Positions 48,377 to 58,493 of a DNA stretch of 64,000 nt are shown here, piece by piece. Under the pieces are notes generated by a model, which saw nothing but the letters and a program-made list of their open reading frames with translations, did no database searches and was not told where the DNA came from. Origin of the DNA: Rubrivivax rivuli (GTDB lineage: Bacteria > Pseudomonadota > Gammaproteobacteria > Burkholderiales > Burkholderiaceae_C); NCBI RefSeq assembly GCF_004016505.1, contig NZ_SACR01000004.1:310001-374000 (forward strand), read 5' to 3'. Position 1 is the stretch's first letter, and every line of letters begins with the position of its first letter. The translations under genes were made by a program, and so were the position numbers.

Positions 48377-49177
48377 TCAGGCCAGCGCCGCGAGCACCGC
48401 GGCCAGCACGGCGTCAGGCGCTTCGGCCATCAGGTGGTGCCCGGCAGCCAGGGTGTGCACCTGGGCCTTCAGCCGCTGTGCCACCTCGCGCGCGCCGCGC
48501 GGCAGGGTCATCTGGTCGGCCTGGCCCAGCACCAGCGTGGCCGGGCAGCGCACCGCTTCCGCCGCGGCCAGCCCGCCGGCGTAGGCGTTGCAGGCCGAGA
48601 AATCGGTGTGGAAGAGCCGCGCATCGCCTTGCGCGGCCAGCACCTGGTGCATCAGCGCGCGGCTGCCGCCGTGCAGCCAGGTGCCCGGGCCGGGGTAGGA
48701 AGGCTTGGCGGCCCAGGTGGAGATGGAGAAGCCCGCCACGCGGTGGATGGCCGCCGCGGTGTCGGTGAGCGAGAGGTCCAGCAGCGCCTGCGGCACCGGC
48801 ATGGGCACGCAGGTGCCCAGCATCACCAGGCGCGTGGCGCGCTCGGGCTGGCGTGCCGCAGCCTCCAGCGCCACCAGCGAGCCCATGCTGTGGCCGGCCA
48901 GCGCAGCCTGCTGCACGTCGGCGGCGTCCAGCAGCGCCCACAGCCAATCGGCCATGTCCTCCACGCGGGTCAGTGCCGGGCCGGCGCTGCGCAGGTGGCC
49001 GGGCAGGTCCACCGCCAGCACGCCGTACCCGTGGTGTGCGAACCAGCGCGCCAGCAGCGTGAAGACGCTGTGGTCGTTGAGCGCGCCGTGCACGAACACC
49101 ACGCAGGGCAGGGTGGGGTCGAACGGCTTGCCGCCGGTGTAGGCGTAGACCTCGCGGTCGTGCACGCTGAGCTTCAT
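48377..49177 (-). CDS. Alpha/beta-fold hydrolase
   Basis: A 266-residue esterase-like protein. The oxyanion region VVFVHGALNDHSVF, the nucleophile elbow AGHSMGSLVALE (Ser near residue 96), an acidic residue in LVLGQADQMT, and the final His in LAAGHHLMAEAP form a complete triad. ATG 49177 overlaps the metY stop by four bases (ATGA), so it is translated with metY. Substrate unknown; pairing with metY might mean an ester in methionine metabolism, but that is a guess. Confidence 0.87.
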   Translation of the reverse strand: MKLSVHDREVYAYTGGKPFDPTLPCVVFVHGALNDHSVFTLLARWFAHHGYGVLAVDLPGHLRSAGPALTRVEDMADWLWALLDAADVQQAALAGHSMGSLVALEAAARQPERATRLVMLGTCVPMPVPQALLDLSLTDTAAAIHRVAGFSISTWAAKPSYPGPGTWLHGGSRALMHQVLAAQGDARLFHTDFSACNAYAGGLAAAEAVRCPATLVLGQADQMTLPRGAREVAQRLKAQVHTLAAGHHLMAEAPDAVLAAVLAALA

Positions 49178-50475
49178 GCCGTCACCTTCTCGGCCACCTT
49201 GAAGGCGCGCTTCAGGTCGTCGATGAGATCGTCGGCGTCTTCCAGGCCGATGCTCAGGCGGATCGTGCCGGCCGTGATGCCGGCCGCGGCCAGCGCCGCG
49301 TCGTCCATGCGGAAGTGCGTGGTGCTGGCCGGGTGGATGACGAGGCTGCGGCAATCGCCCACGTTGGCCAGGTGGCTGAAGATCTTCAGCGCCTCGATGA
49401 AGGCACGGCCCTGGGCGCGCGAGCCCTTCAGGTCGAAGCTGAACACCGCGCCGCAGCCGCGCGGCAGCAGGCGCTGGGCCAAGGCATGGCTCGGGTGTTC
49501 AGGCAGTTCGGGGTAGCCCACGCGCGCCACCTGCGCATGGCGGCTGAGGAAATCGACCACCTTGCGCGTGTTCTGGACATGCCGCGCCATGCGCAGCGGC
49601 AGGGTCTCGATGCCCTGCAGCATCAGCCAGGCGGTGTGCGGGCTCATGCACGCGCCGAAGTCGCGTAGGCCCTCGCGGCGCGCGCGCAGCAGGAAGGCGC
49701 CGTCGGTGCTTTCTTCGCTGAACACCAAGCCGTGGAAGCCGGCGTAGGGCTGGTTCAGTTCAGGAAAACGCTCGGCCGTGTGCCAGGGGAAACGCCCGCC
49801 ATCCACCAGCAGCCCGCCCACCACGGTGCCGTGGCCGCAGAGGAACTTGGTGGCGCTGTGGAAGACGAGGTCGGCCCCATGCGCAAAAGGCTGCATCAGC
49901 CAAGGCGTGGTGAAGGTGCTGTCCACCAGCAGCGGCACACCGGCCTCGTGCGCGATGGCGCTCACCGTCGGGATGTCCAGCACATCGAGGCCGGGGTTGC
50001 CCAGGGTCTCGCCGAAGAGCAGCCGGGTCTCGGGGCGGACCGCGGCGCGCCAGCCGTCGATGTCGCCCGGTTTCACGAAGGTGGTGCTGATGCCGAAGCG
50101 CGCCAGCGTGTAGTGCAGCAGGTTGTGGCTGCCGCCGTAAAGCGCCGAACTCGCCACGATGTGCGAGCCCGCGCCCGCCAGCGTGCTGAGGGCCAGGAAG
50201 AGCGCCGCCTGGCCGCTGGCCGTGGCGATGGCGCCCACGCCGCCTTCCAGTGCCGCAATGCGTTCTTCCAGCACCGCGTTGGTGGGGTTGCTGATGCGGC
50301 TGTAGACGTGGCCGCTGCGCTCCAGGTTGAAGAGGCTGGCCGCGTGTTCGCTGTTCTGGAAGACGAAGCTCGTGCTCAGGTGCAGCGGCACGGCACGGGC
50401 GCCGGTGGTGGGGTCGGGCGCGGCGCCCGCGTGCAGGGCCAGGGTGTCGAAACCGGGGTCGCCGTAGCCGGGCAT
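49174..50475 (-). CDS. metY: O-acetylhomoserine sulfhydrylase
   Basis: A 433-residue PLP enzyme of the Cys/Met metabolism family. FDTLALHAGAAPDPTTGARAVPLH at the start, ASSALYGGSHNLLHYTL, and the Schiff-base lysine in HSATKFLCGHGTVVGG are typical of O-acetylhomoserine sulfhydrylase rather than cystathionine gamma-synthase. It makes homocysteine from O-acetylhomoserine and sulfide. No SAM riboswitch is seen in the 141 bases upstream, which also serve the divergent CBS gene. Confidence 0.92.
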   Translation of the reverse strand: MPGYGDPGFDTLALHAGAAPDPTTGARAVPLHLSTSFVFQNSEHAASLFNLERSGHVYSRISNPTNAVLEERIAALEGGVGAIATASGQAALFLALSTLAGAGSHIVASSALYGGSHNLLHYTLARFGISTTFVKPGDIDGWRAAVRPETRLLFGETLGNPGLDVLDIPTVSAIAHEAGVPLLVDSTFTTPWLMQPFAHGADLVFHSATKFLCGHGTVVGGLLVDGGRFPWHTAERFPELNQPYAGFHGLVFSEESTDGAFLLRARREGLRDFGACMSPHTAWLMLQGIETLPLRMARHVQNTRKVVDFLSRHAQVARVGYPELPEHPSHALAQRLLPRGCGAVFSFDLKGSRAQGRAFIEALKIFSHLANVGDCRSLVIHPASTTHFRMDDAALAAAGITAGTIRLSIGLEDADDLIDDLKRAFKVAEKVTA

Positions 50476-50616
50476 GGCTGTCCTTGATCGGGGTGGGGTG
50501 GGGCCGGGCAGCGAGGGCAGGCACCGCCTTTGCAGCCCTTGGGCGCGGGCATTGTGGGCTATATTGACCCGGTTCCAGTGCCGTGAGTGCGGCCGTCAAC
50601 CGGGTGCCAAGCTGCC

Positions 50617-51069
50617 ATGAAAGTCACCGACATCCTGCGCGTCAAGGGCAACACGCTCTTCACCGTGCAGCCCGACCAGCCCCTGGCCGAAGCCGTGCAG
50701 ACCATGGCCGAACTCGACATTGGTTCGCTGGTCGTGATGGAGCACGGCGACGTGGTGGGCATGCTCACCTTCCGCGAGGTGATCGCCGCGGTGGTGGCCG
50801 GCGGCGGCAGCGTGGGCACGCGCCTGGTGCGCAGCGTGATGGACGACGCCCCACTCACCTGCACGCCCGAGACAGGCGTGGACGAAGTGCGCCGCATGAT
50901 GCTGCAGCGCCACGCCCGCTACATGCCGGTGCTCGACCGCCGCACGCTGATGGGCGTGATCTCGTTCTACGACGTGGCCAAGACCGTGGTCGACGCGCAG
51001 GACTTCGAGAACCGCATGCTCAAGGCCTACATCCGCGACTGGCCCGAGAAGGACAGCCCCCCGGCCTGA
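50617..51069 (+). CDS. CBS-domain pair protein
   Basis: A 150-residue cytosolic protein of two CBS motifs (about 1-60 and 77-135): MKVTDILRVKGNTLFTVQPDQPLAEAVQTM and SVMDDAPLTCTPETGVDEVRRMM. Such Bateman modules sense adenine nucleotides. The start ATG 50617 is set by homology. A TATATT box (50560-50565) lies 52 bases upstream. The next gene, a hybrid kinase, begins about 13 bases later. Confidence 0.9.
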   Translation: MKVTDILRVKGNTLFTVQPDQPLAEAVQTMAELDIGSLVVMEHGDVVGMLTFREVIAAVVAGGGSVGTRLVRSVMDDAPLTCTPETGVDEVRRMMLQRHARYMPVLDRRTLMGVISFYDVAKTVVDAQDFENRMLKAYIRDWPEKDSPPA

Positions 51070-51081
51070 GGCCCGCCTGCC

Positions 51082-53832
51082 TTGCGCTGCCCCGCGGTGC
51101 CGCCTGTGGCTTTGCTGCCGCCGCTGCTGCTGATCCTGTGCTGGCTGTTCAGCGCCCCGTCGCTGGCAGCGCCGTCGGCGGCCTCCCCGGCAGCGCCAGC
51201 GCCGAAGGTGGTGCGCTACGGCGTGCTGGCCAGCTTTCCGCCTTTCCAGGTGTGGCCGAAGGACGGTGTGCCCGGTGGTGCCGACATCGAGATCGTCGGC
51301 GAACTGGCGCGCGCGGCGGGGCTGGCCTTGCAGCCGGTCCGCTACACCGACTACCGCCAGCTCGAAGCCGACCTCGCCGCGGGCCGCGTGCAGCTGGCCA
51401 GTTCGATGGCGCGCACTTCAGAGCGTGAAGACCGCTTCCTCTTCACACCGCCCTACGCGCAGTTCCAGCTGGCGCTGCTGACCCGGGCCGAGCAGCCTTC
51501 GGCCGCCCTTTTGCCCGACCTGGCCGGGCGCAGCATCGCGGTGGTGAACGGCTATGCCAGCCAGGCCCAGGCCGACCGCCTCTTCCCGCTGGCCTCGCGC
51601 GTGGTCGTGGCCAGCCCGCGCGAGGGCATCGAGGCCGTGCGCACGGGTCGCGCCGACACCCTGCTCGAATCGCTGCCGGTGCTGGTGGACATCATCGAGC
51701 GCGAGCAGATCCGAGGCCTGTCGGTGGTGCGCCGCATCGACGCCCCCAGCGGGCGCCTGCACCTGGCCGTGCCGGTGGCTGAGGCGGCACTGGCGCAGCG
51801 CCTGTCCGAGGCCGTGCGCGCCTACCCGCCCACCCGCGTGGAGAGCCTCGTCGAGGCCTGGAGCGTGCGCGCCCCCGACAGCCGACCGCAGACCCTGCAG
51901 CTCAGCGCCGAAGACAGCGCCCTGCTGGCCGCCTGGCCCGCCCCGGTGGTGGGCCTGGTCGGACGCGAACCCCCCTTTGCCAGCCTGAACGCCGAGGGCC
52001 AGCCCGAGGGCCTGTCGGTGGACATGCTGCGCGGTGTGCTGCGGCGCCTGGGCAAGGAGCCCAAGGCCTGGGTGGCGCTCAGCGCCGACCAGGTGCCCGC
52101 GGCCCTGGCCGAAGGCCGCGTCGACCTGCTCGTGGGCGCCGACGAAGCCGCCGAGCGCGCCAGCCTGCTGCGCTTCGTCGGCCCCTTCATCGAGTACCCC
52201 ACGGTGCTGGTGGGTCGCCCCGAAAGCGGCGCCTTCGACCTCGTGCAGCTGTACGGCCGGCGCCTGGCCCTGCCGCCGGGCAATGCGGCCCGGCCGTATG
52301 TGGAATCGCGCCACCCCGGCGTGCGCATCGTCGACTGCGCCGCGCTCGAGGCCTGCCTGCAGGCCGTGCGCGACGGCGAGGCCGACGCGACCATGACCGA
52401 TGTCGTCGGCACCATGGTGGCGATGGCCCGTCAGCCGCGGGCCGACCTGCAGGTGATCGGCGCCGAGCCGGCGCTGCGCCGCTTCCACAGCCTGGCGCTG
52501 GCCGAGCGCCACGCGGCCCTGGTGCCGCTGTTCAAGCGGGCGCTGGACGTGGCCGTGGAGCAGGACATGCCGGTGCTGAAGACGCGCTGGTTCAGCCGCC
52601 CGGTGCAGGCCGACGTGCTGAGCGCGCTGCTGCGGCGCTACGGCCCGTGGGCGGCTGCCGTGCTCGCACTGCTGGCGGGGCTGTGGTGGGCGCACAGCCG
52701 CCGCCTGCATGCCGAGGTGCGGCGCACCTTGCAGGCACGGCAGGCCGCCGAGCGCGTGGGCGCCGAGAAGGCGCGCTTCGCCGCCTTCCTGGCCCACGAG
52801 GTGCGCAACTCGCTGCACAGCGTGATCGCCGGGGCCGAGCTGGCGCGCGAGCACCCGGGCGGCCCGGCCAACGCGGCCCGCCTGGCCGAAGCGGCGCGCG
52901 GCACCTTGCGCCTGCTGAACAACCTCATCGACCGCGACCGCCTCGACGCCGGCCGCCTGCGCCTGCACCCCGAGCCCGCGCGCCTGGGCCCCTTGCTGCA
53001 GGCCGTGCTGCGCGAGATGGCGCCCGCGGCCGAGATGGCCGGCCTGCGCCTGCAGCTGCAGGGGCCGGCGGCCGACCCGCGCCGGCAGATCGACGCGCTG
53101 CGCCTGCAGCAGGTGCTGCGCAACGTGCTGTCCAACGCCATCAAGTACGGCGCCGAGGGCGGGCCGAACGACGTGGAACTGGTGGCGCTGCCACCCGATC
53201 CACTGGCCCCCGCCACCGTGACGCTGGAAGTGCGCGACCGTGGCCGCGGCGTGCCCGAGGCCGATGTGCCGGGGCTCTTCGAGCCCTACGGCGCGGCCCA
53301 CCGCGACACCGCCAGCGCCGGCCTGGGCCTGCCGATCAGCCGCGAGCTGGCGCGTTTGATGGGCGGCGATCTCACGCTGCAGGCGCGCCCCGGCGGCGGC
53401 ACGGTGGTGCGCATCACGCTGCAGGCCGAACCGCTGCCCGAAGCCCCGGTGCCGCAGCCGGTGCGTGCGCTGCACGTGCTCGTGGTGGAAGACGCCGAGG
53501 TGCTGGCCCTGCTGCTGGCCCGCGCCTTCGAGCAGCGCGGCCACCGCGTGGAAGTGGCCGCGACCGTGGCGCAGGCGCGGCTGCGGCTGGCTGCGGGCGG
53601 CATCGACCTGCTGCTGAGCGACTTGCACCTGCCCGATGGCTCGGGGGCCGAACTGCTGGCCTGGGCGCAGGCCGAGCTGCCCGCACCGGCGCCCTGGCTG
53701 CTGGCGATGACGGCCGACCGCGACACCGAAGCCGCGGCGCTGGAAGGCCCGGTGGTGCGGGCGGTGCTGCAGAAGTCGGGAGATGCCGCAGCGCTGGCCG
53801 AGCGCGCCTTGCGCGAGGTGGCGGCGGCCTGA
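51082..53832 (+). CDS. Hybrid histidine kinase with two periplasmic solute-binding (SBP_bac_3) domains
   Basis: About 916 residues, built like BvgS/EvgS. Signal peptide about 1-30; two bacterial extracellular solute-binding domains about 43-270 and 280-510; a membrane helix about 523-545; HisKA with phosphoacceptor His572 ([12 protein letters not shown]); HATPase with N-box LSNAIKYG (Asn685) and GLGLPIS; and a receiver with Asp847 ([12 protein letters not shown]) and Lys898. No Hpt domain and no separate response regulator are encoded nearby. The first codon is not ATG: TTG 51082 or GTG 51097/51106 are possible. The ligand is unknown; family binding domains often bind amino acids or organic acids. 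Confidence 0.88.
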   Translation: MRCPAVPPVALLPPLLLILCWLFSAPSLAAPSAASPAAPAPKVVRYGVLASFPPFQVWPKDGVPGGADIEIVGELARAAGLALQPVRYTDYRQLEADLAAGRVQLASSMARTSEREDRFLFTPPYAQFQLALLTRAEQPSAALLPDLAGRSIAVVNGYASQAQADRLFPLASRVVVASPREGIEAVRTGRADTLLESLPVLVDIIEREQIRGLSVVRRIDAPSGRLHLAVPVAEAALAQRLSEAVRAYPPTRVESLVEAWSVRAPDSRPQTLQLSAEDSALLAAWPAPVVGLVGREPPFASLNAEGQPEGLSVDMLRGVLRRLGKEPKAWVALSADQVPAALAEGRVDLLVGADEAAERASLLRFVGPFIEYPTVLVGRPESGAFDLVQLYGRRLALPPGNAARPYVESRHPGVRIVDCAALEACLQAVRDGEADATMTDVVGTMVAMARQPRADLQVIGAEPALRRFHSLALAERHAALVPLFKRALDVAVEQDMPVLKTRWFSRPVQADVLSALLRRYGPWAAAVLALLAGLWWAHSRRLHAEVRRTLQARQAAERVGAEKARFAAFLAHEVRNSLHSVIAGAELAREHPGGPANAARLAEAARGTLRLLNNLIDRDRLDAGRLRLHPEPARLGPLLQAVLREMAPAAEMAGLRLQLQGPAADPRRQIDALRLQQVLRNVLSNAIKYGAEGGPNDVELVALPPDPLAPATVTLEVRDRGRGVPEADVPGLFEPYGAAHRDTASAGLGLPISRELARLMGGDLTLQARPGGGTVVRITLQAEPLPEAPVPQPVRALHVLVVEDAEVLALLLARAFEQRGHRVEVAATVAQARLRLAAGGIDLLLSDLHLPDGSGAELLAWAQAELPAPAPWLLAMTADRDTEAAALEGPVVRAVLQKSGDAAALAERALREVAAA

Positions 53833-53876
53833 GCCGCGGGCCCCCTGGGGCACGGCTGGCCGCGCGGCCCGCTCTC

Positions 53877-53882
53877 TACAAT
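53877..53882 (+). promoter_or_regulatory. Candidate -10 element for aroC
   Basis: TACAAT 30 bases before the aroC start and 45 bases after the kinase stop. No clear -35. A GC-rich stretch with short inverted repeats precedes it and may end the kinase transcript. Confidence 0.45.
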
Positions 53883-53911
53883 TCGCGGTTTCCTTCAGCC
53901 CAGCCCCGCAC

Positions 53912-55021
53912 ATGTCCGGCAGCACCTTCGGCGAGCTCTTCCGCGTCACCAACTTCGGTGAGAGCCACGGCCCGGCCATCGGCTGCGTGATCGACGGCTG
54001 CCCGCCCGGGCTGGCCTTGACCGAGGTCGACATCCAGGGCGACCTGGACCGCCGCCGCCCCGGCACCAGCCGCCACGTGACGCAGCGCAACGAGCCCGAC
54101 GCGGTGGAGATCCTCTCCGGCGTCTACGAGGGCCGCACCACCGGCACGCCCATCTGTCTTCTGATCCGCAACACCGACCAGCGCAGCAAGGACTACGGCA
54201 ACATCCTCGACACCTTCCGCCCCGGCCACGCCGACTACACCTACTGGCGCAAGTACGGCCTGCGCGACCCGCGCGGCGGCGGCCGTTCTTCGGCGCGGCT
54301 CACCGCACCCATGGTGGCCGCTGGCGCCGTGGCCAAGAAGTGGCTGCTGGAGAAACACGGCACCACCTTCCTGGGCTGGATGAGCGCCCTGGGCGAGGTG
54401 GAGATCCCCTTCGAGAGCGCCGAGCACATCCCGCACAACCCCTTCTTCGCGCCGAACGCGGCCCTGGTGCCCACGCTGGAGGCGCACATGGACGCACTGC
54501 GCAAGGCCGGCGACAGCTGCGGCGCGCGCATCGAGGTGCGTGCCAGCGGCATGCCGGTGGGCCTGGGCGCGCCGCTCTTCGACAAGCTCGACGCCGACAT
54601 CGCTTACGCGATGATGGGCATCAACGCGGTCAAGGGCGTGGAGATCGGCAGCGGTTTCGGCACCGTGCAAGAGCGCGGCAGCCAGCACGGCGACGAGCTC
54701 ACGCCCGAGGGCTTCGCCAGCAACCACGCCGGCGGCGTGCTGGGCGGCATCAGCACGGGGCAAGACCTGGTGGTGCGCATCGCCATCAAGCCCACCAGCT
54801 CCATCCGCCTGCCCAAGCCCAGCATCGACCGCCAGGGCCAGCCCACGGTGGTGGAGACGCACGGCCGCCACGACCCCTGCGTGGGCATCCGCGCCACGCC
54901 CATCGCCGAGGCCATGCTGGCCCTGGTGGTGATGGACCACGCGCTGCGCCACCGCGCCCAGAACGGTGACGTGCAGCTGGCCGTGCCGCCCATCGCCGCG
55001 GCGCGGCCCGGCACGCCTTGA
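53912..55021 (+). CDS. aroC: Chorismate synthase
   Basis: A 369-residue shikimate-pathway enzyme using reduced FMN. The three family signatures are present: [38 protein letters not shown] and [20 protein letters not shown]. The start is ATG 53912; the frame extends upstream into the kinase end without homology. The stop overlaps the MFS gene start. Confidence 0.98.
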   Translation: MSGSTFGELFRVTNFGESHGPAIGCVIDGCPPGLALTEVDIQGDLDRRRPGTSRHVTQRNEPDAVEILSGVYEGRTTGTPICLLIRNTDQRSKDYGNILDTFRPGHADYTYWRKYGLRDPRGGGRSSARLTAPMVAAGAVAKKWLLEKHGTTFLGWMSALGEVEIPFESAEHIPHNPFFAPNAALVPTLEAHMDALRKAGDSCGARIEVRASGMPVGLGAPLFDKLDADIAYAMMGINAVKGVEIGSGFGTVQERGSQHGDELTPEGFASNHAGGVLGGISTGQDLVVRIAIKPTSSIRLPKPSIDRQGQPTVVETHGRHDPCVGIRATPIAEAMLALVVMDHALRHRAQNGDVQLAVPPIAAARPGTP

Positions 55022-56235
55022 CGCCGGCCTCCCCCGGCGCCGAGGCGCCGCCGCCGGCCGCCACCGGCGTGCTGGTGCGTTTCGGCACCTTGTCCTTCTG
55101 TTACTTCGCGGCCATCGGGCTCTTCAACCCGTATGCGCCGCTGTGGTTCCAGAGCCTGGGCTACTCCACGCTGCTGATCGGCGCCATCTCGGCGCTGCAG
55201 TCGGTGACCCGCCTGTTCGCGCCCTATGCCTGGAGCTGGTCGGGCGACCACAGCGGGCGCCGTGCGGAACTCATCCGGCTGGCGGCCTTCGGCGCGCTGC
55301 TCTCGGCGCTGGCCCTGCTGGGCGTGGAAGCGGCCCTGCCGGTGGCGGTGGTGACGCTGTGCATGTTCCTGGCCAACAGCGGCGTGGTGCCGCTGTCGGA
55401 GGCGCTGCTCTCGCAACTGCTGCACATGCCCGGCGGCGGCATCGACAGCGCCCGCTACGGCCGCGTGCGCGTGTGGGGTTCCATCGGCTTCATTGCCGCG
55501 GCTGCGAGCTTTGGCGTGCTGCTGGAGTGGACGGGCATCGCCATCTTCCCGGCTTTCGTGGCCGCGATGAACGCGCTGCTGCTGCTGGCCGCGCTGCGCC
55601 TGCCGGCCACGCACACCGCCGCCGTGCACGACGAGCCGGCGCCGCCGGTGCTGCCTCTGCTGCGCCGGCCCGAGGTGGCGTGGTTCTTCGCGTCCATCTT
55701 CTTCACGGTGCTGGCGCACACCAGCCTGTATGCCTTCTTCTCGCTCTACCTCGTGAGCCTGGGCTACGGCAAGTGGACGGTGGGCGCGCTGTGGGCGGTG
55801 AGCGTGGGCGTGGAGATCGTCTTCTTCTGGACGCAGGGGCGCTGGTTCCCGCTGCTCAGCCCCCGGCGCTGGCTGGAGGCCGTGGCTGCCGTCACCACGC
55901 TGCGTTTCGTGGCCACCGCGTGGGGCGGTGCCTGGGCGCCGGTGCTCGTGCTGGCGCAGCTGACGCATGCCATCACCTTTGCCGCGCACCACGCGGCCTG
56001 CATCGCGCTGGTGCACCAGCTCTTCCCGGGCCGCCTGCGCGGCCGGGGCCAGGCGCTGTACACCATGCTCGGCTACGGCATCTCAGGGGTGCTGGGGGGG
56101 CTGGGCGGGGGCTGGCTGATCTCGAAACTCGGCTTTGCCGCCGTGTTCTGGGCCGCCGCGGCCTGCGGGTGCGCCGCGTGGTTCTGCGCCCGGCGGGCAG
56201 GGCCTGGCCTCACGCTGGCTCAGGCTTCCCAGTGA
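55018..56235 (+). CDS. MFS transporter, MFS_1-like (HcaT/LacY-like) family
   Basis: A 405-residue permease with about twelve membrane segments. The first helix region [29 protein letters not shown] and the loop [18 protein letters not shown] fit the 3-phenylpropionate-transporter-like group. TTG 55018 overlaps the aroC stop (TTGA) and gives the natural length; GTG 55069 is an alternative. Cotranscribed with aroC. Substrate unknown. Confidence 0.85.
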   Translation: MTPASPGAEAPPPAATGVLVRFGTLSFCYFAAIGLFNPYAPLWFQSLGYSTLLIGAISALQSVTRLFAPYAWSWSGDHSGRRAELIRLAAFGALLSALALLGVEAALPVAVVTLCMFLANSGVVPLSEALLSQLLHMPGGGIDSARYGRVRVWGSIGFIAAAASFGVLLEWTGIAIFPAFVAAMNALLLLAALRLPATHTAAVHDEPAPPVLPLLRRPEVAWFFASIFFTVLAHTSLYAFFSLYLVSLGYGKWTVGALWAVSVGVEIVFFWTQGRWFPLLSPRRWLEAVAAVTTLRFVATAWGGAWAPVLVLAQLTHAITFAAHHAACIALVHQLFPGRLRGRGQALYTMLGYGISGVLGGLGGGWLISKLGFAAVFWAAAACGCAAWFCARRAGPGLTLAQASQ

Positions 56236-56365
56236 TTTGTTCGCAGGAGATGAATTGATGCGGTGAAGGGCTGCTTTTCCCCTCAAGTCACGCCGAGTGT
56301 CTGCCGAAGATGACACATCGGGGGCCGCGGCGGTGGGCCTGCACTGGGTTTGGGAGGAACGTTCC

Positions 56366-58360
56366 ATGAAAGAAGCCTTGGCCACATCATTCGCTCGTCG
56401 CCCTGCTGACACTGACGACGCCAGCGCCATCACGCGCTTCTTTCGTTACCACGGCATCTGGGCGCCTGGCGTGCGGCTGTTCCGCTCCATCGGTTTCCGC
56501 GCCAAGGCGATGACCATCACGGCGGTGTTCCTGCTGCCCATCGCCTGGCTGTCGTACAACTACTTCAAGGACAAGGCGGCGGCCATCGACTTCTCGGCCG
56601 ACGAACGGGTGGGCGTGGCCTACGCCCGCGCGGCGCTGCCCCTGCTGACGGCCTTGCACCAGCAGCGCATGGTGGCGGTGCAAGAGGCGGCCAGCGGCCA
56701 GCCCGCGCCCGGGGCCGAGGCCGCGAAGGCCGCCGTGCAGGCGGCCTTGAAGCCTTTGGCCGAAGCCCAGGCCCGGCTGGGCGCCCATCTGCGCACGGGC
56801 GAAGCCCATGCAGAGGTGCTCAAGCTGCTGCAGAGCCTGCCAGCTGCCTCGGCGGGCGTGGAGCCTGTGCTCCGTGCGCACAGCCAGCTCATCAGCGCGC
56901 AACTCGCCCTGCTGACCACCTCCACCGACAATTCCAACCTCACGCTCGACCCCGACCTCGACACCTACTACCTGATGGACGGCAGCCTGGGCGCCTTGCC
57001 CGTGCTGCTGGAGGCCACCGCGCTGCACCGCGACATCGCGCTGGCCATGGTGTCGGGCCATTCGGCAGCCAGTGACCTGGTCAAGAAGCTCGGTGCGCAG
57101 GAAGTCATCGGCGACCTCACCGACGAGCGCTGGGCCGCCGGCCTGGACAAGGTCAAGACCCAGCATGCCGAGGTCGAAACAGAGATCGGTTCGCCGGCCG
57201 CCCGTGAAGCCTTGCACAGCTTCCACAAGGTGGCCGAGAGCAGCGAATCGGCCCCGCGCGTGCTGGCAGCCGCCGAGGCGGCCCTGACCGGGCTGCAGGC
57301 GGCGCAGACGAAGAGCCTGGACAAGCTGGACGCCCTGTTGCAGGCCCGCATCGACCGCCTGGAAGAGGCCCGCGCGATCACGGCCGTGGCGCTGTTCGCG
57401 AGCCTGATGCTGGTGTGGTACCTGTTCCTCTCGTTCCGCAAGGTGCTGGAGGGCGGCCTGAAGGAAGTGGCTTTCCACATCAACGCCATGCGTGACGGCG
57501 ACCTGACCACCCGCCCACGGGCCTGGGGCAGCGATGAAGCCGCCGGCCTGATGCACACGCTGGCCGAGATGCAGGCCGCTCTGCGCAAGATCGTCACGGA
57601 AGTGCGTGGCGCCTCCAGCAACATCGTGGTGGCCAGCACGCAGATCGCCGGCGGCGCCATGGACCTGAGCACGCGCACCGAGCAGTCGGCCGCCAACCTG
57701 CAGGAAACGGCGGCGGCGATGGAAGAGGTGTCGGCCACGGTCTCGCGCGGCAGCGACACCGTCGACCAGGCCACCGCGCTGGCCGTGGCCAATGCCGCCG
57801 CAGCCGAACGCGGCGGCTCGGTGGTGGCGCAGGTGGTGGAGACCATGCAGGGCATCAACGTGGCCTCGGGCCGCATCAGCGACATCATCGGCACCATCGA
57901 CGGCATCGCCTTCCAGACCAACATCCTGGCGCTGAATGCCGCGGTGGAAGCCGCGCGCGCCGGCGAGCAGGGCCGCGGTTTTGCCGTGGTGGCCAGCGAG
58001 GTGCGTGCGCTGGCACAGCGTTCGGGGGCTGCGGCACGCGAGATCAAGACCCTCATCACCGCCAGCGTCGAGCAGGTGGAAGGCGGCGTGCGCGTGGTGC
58101 GTGAGGCCGGGCACAGCATGAACGAGATGCAGGGCGGCGCCCGCCGCGTGCGTGAACTGCTCGAGGCCGTGGCCCAAGGTGCGCGCGAGCAGAGCCTGGG
58201 CGTGACGCAAAGCGCCGAGGCCGTGCAGGAGCTTGACAAGGTCACGCAGCAGAACGCCGCGCTCGTGGAGCAGACGGCGGCCGCCGCCGGCTCGCTGAAA
58301 GACCAGGCCGAGGCCCTGGCCGCCGGCGTGGCGCAGTTCAAGCTGCCCGAGCCGGCCTGA
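56366..58360 (+). CDS. Methyl-accepting chemotaxis protein
   Basis: A 664-residue receptor. The N-terminal 45 residues ([26 protein letters not shown]) are cytoplasmic and basic, then TM1 (about 48-66), a periplasmic helical sensor (about 67-330), TM2 (about 338-358), HAMP, and a signalling domain with hairpin tip [33 protein letters not shown]. No NWETF-type CheR-binding tail. ATG 56366 is chosen because GGGAGGA stands ten bases before it. The 130-base gap before it has a weak flagellar-sigma-like GCCGAAGA. The sensed ligand is unknown. Confidence 0.92.
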   Translation: MKEALATSFARRPADTDDASAITRFFRYHGIWAPGVRLFRSIGFRAKAMTITAVFLLPIAWLSYNYFKDKAAAIDFSADERVGVAYARAALPLLTALHQQRMVAVQEAASGQPAPGAEAAKAAVQAALKPLAEAQARLGAHLRTGEAHAEVLKLLQSLPAASAGVEPVLRAHSQLISAQLALLTTSTDNSNLTLDPDLDTYYLMDGSLGALPVLLEATALHRDIALAMVSGHSAASDLVKKLGAQEVIGDLTDERWAAGLDKVKTQHAEVETEIGSPAAREALHSFHKVAESSESAPRVLAAAEAALTGLQAAQTKSLDKLDALLQARIDRLEEARAITAVALFASLMLVWYLFLSFRKVLEGGLKEVAFHINAMRDGDLTTRPRAWGSDEAAGLMHTLAEMQAALRKIVTEVRGASSNIVVASTQIAGGAMDLSTRTEQSAANLQETAAAMEEVSATVSRGSDTVDQATALAVANAAAAERGGSVVAQVVETMQGINVASGRISDIIGTIDGIAFQTNILALNAAVEAARAGEQGRGFAVVASEVRALAQRSGAAAREIKTLITASVEQVEGGVRVVREAGHSMNEMQGGARRVRELLEAVAQGAREQSLGVTQSAEAVQELDKVTQQNAALVEQTAAAAGSLKDQAEALAAGVAQFKLPEPA

Positions 58361-58493
58361 GCGGCCCTGGCCCCGACCTGGGGCCCGTGCTTGCAGCTCC
58401 AGCCCTTCATTGAGGGCGCCGCGGGCCGATAAGGAGGTGAGTGCCGGTTGCGTTTGCCGGCGCCCCAGCCGCCCGGCGGCGACCACCCACCCC

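Noticed and set aside
50476-50616. SAM-type riboswitch upstream of metY
   Set aside because: The region is short, GC-rich and lacks any recognisable riboswitch core; it contains only a TATATT box for the divergent CBS gene.
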